Assembly (NCBI GenBank): GCA_946187095.1
Contig: CAMHPW010000076.1
Location: 1 to 5,903 of the forward strand
Length of the DNA: 5,903 nucleotides
Source: an uncultured Clostridia bacterium
Lineage (GTDB): Bacteria; Bacillota; Clostridia; Oscillospirales; Acutalibacteraceae
Reading direction: 5' to 3'
Position 1 is the stretch's first letter; every line of letters begins with the position of its first letter. The position numbers and the translations under genes are program-made. Under the pieces are notes generated by a model. It searched no databases. It worked only from the letters and a program-made list of their open reading frames with translations, and was not told the DNA's origin. Shown here one piece after another: positions 5,879 to 5,903 of the stretch.

Positions 5879-5903
5879 AATAAAACCTCTTGCGGCAGTT
5901 ATG
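5879..5903 (+). terminator. Possible first arm of a terminator, cut by the window end
   Basis: After the degV stop comes an A-rich stretch (AATAAAA) and then a GC-richer CCTCTTGCGGCAG (5886-5898). A short A-tract before a GC-rich arm is how many intrinsic terminators begin. The second arm and T-tract would lie beyond 5903, so this is a guess. Confidence 0.2.

Overview
The window is 5.9 kb of gene-dense, AT-leaning bacterial chromosome with every gene on the + strand. It looks like a low-to-moderate GC Firmicute of the class Clostridia. Evidence for this is a DnaD-domain protein beside a zinc-cluster DnaI/DnaC-type helicase loader (the Gram-positive primosome arrangement), a DegV protein, purine-rich Shine-Dalgarno sites, GTG and TTG starts, and frequent AGA/AGG arginine codons. 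A Ruminococcaceae/Oscillospirales-like host is my inference from the style of the topoisomerase and the gene neighbourhood; it was not checked against a database.

Layout: (1) 2-1024, the C-terminal 340 residues of a type II topoisomerase A subunit (ParC/GyrA family), cut by the window edge. (2) 1025-1153, an AT-rich intergenic stretch with a strong extended -10 promoter candidate for secG. (3) 1154-1606, SecG, with an unusually long Ser/Thr/Glu tail. (4) 1630-1671, a convincing intrinsic terminator ending directly against the next ribosome binding site. (5) 1687-5878, a tight four-gene run: CCA tRNA nucleotidyltransferase with an HD domain, a DnaD/DnaB-type primosome protein with two DnaD repeats, a DnaI/DnaC AAA+ helicase loader, and a DegV-family lipid-binding protein. 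Gaps in this run are 34 nt, a 4-nt overlap, and 1 nt. (6) 5879-5903, a short tail that may be the first arm of a terminator cut by the window end.

How the genes fit together: the DnaD-like protein and the loader almost certainly act together to place the replicative helicase on DNA, and their stop and start codons overlap, which suggests translational coupling. The tRNA end-repair enzyme, SecG and DegV are housekeeping genes with no obvious mechanistic link to that step. No mobile element, CRISPR array, RNA gene or toxin/defence module is visible. I do not see a new system here. The points most worth a second look are the terminator abutting the cca leader, the SecG tail, the architecture of the DnaD-like protein, and the TTG start of the loader. 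Three starts (cca, the DnaD-like gene, the loader) are placed downstream of the longest open frame because of ribosome-binding-site position.
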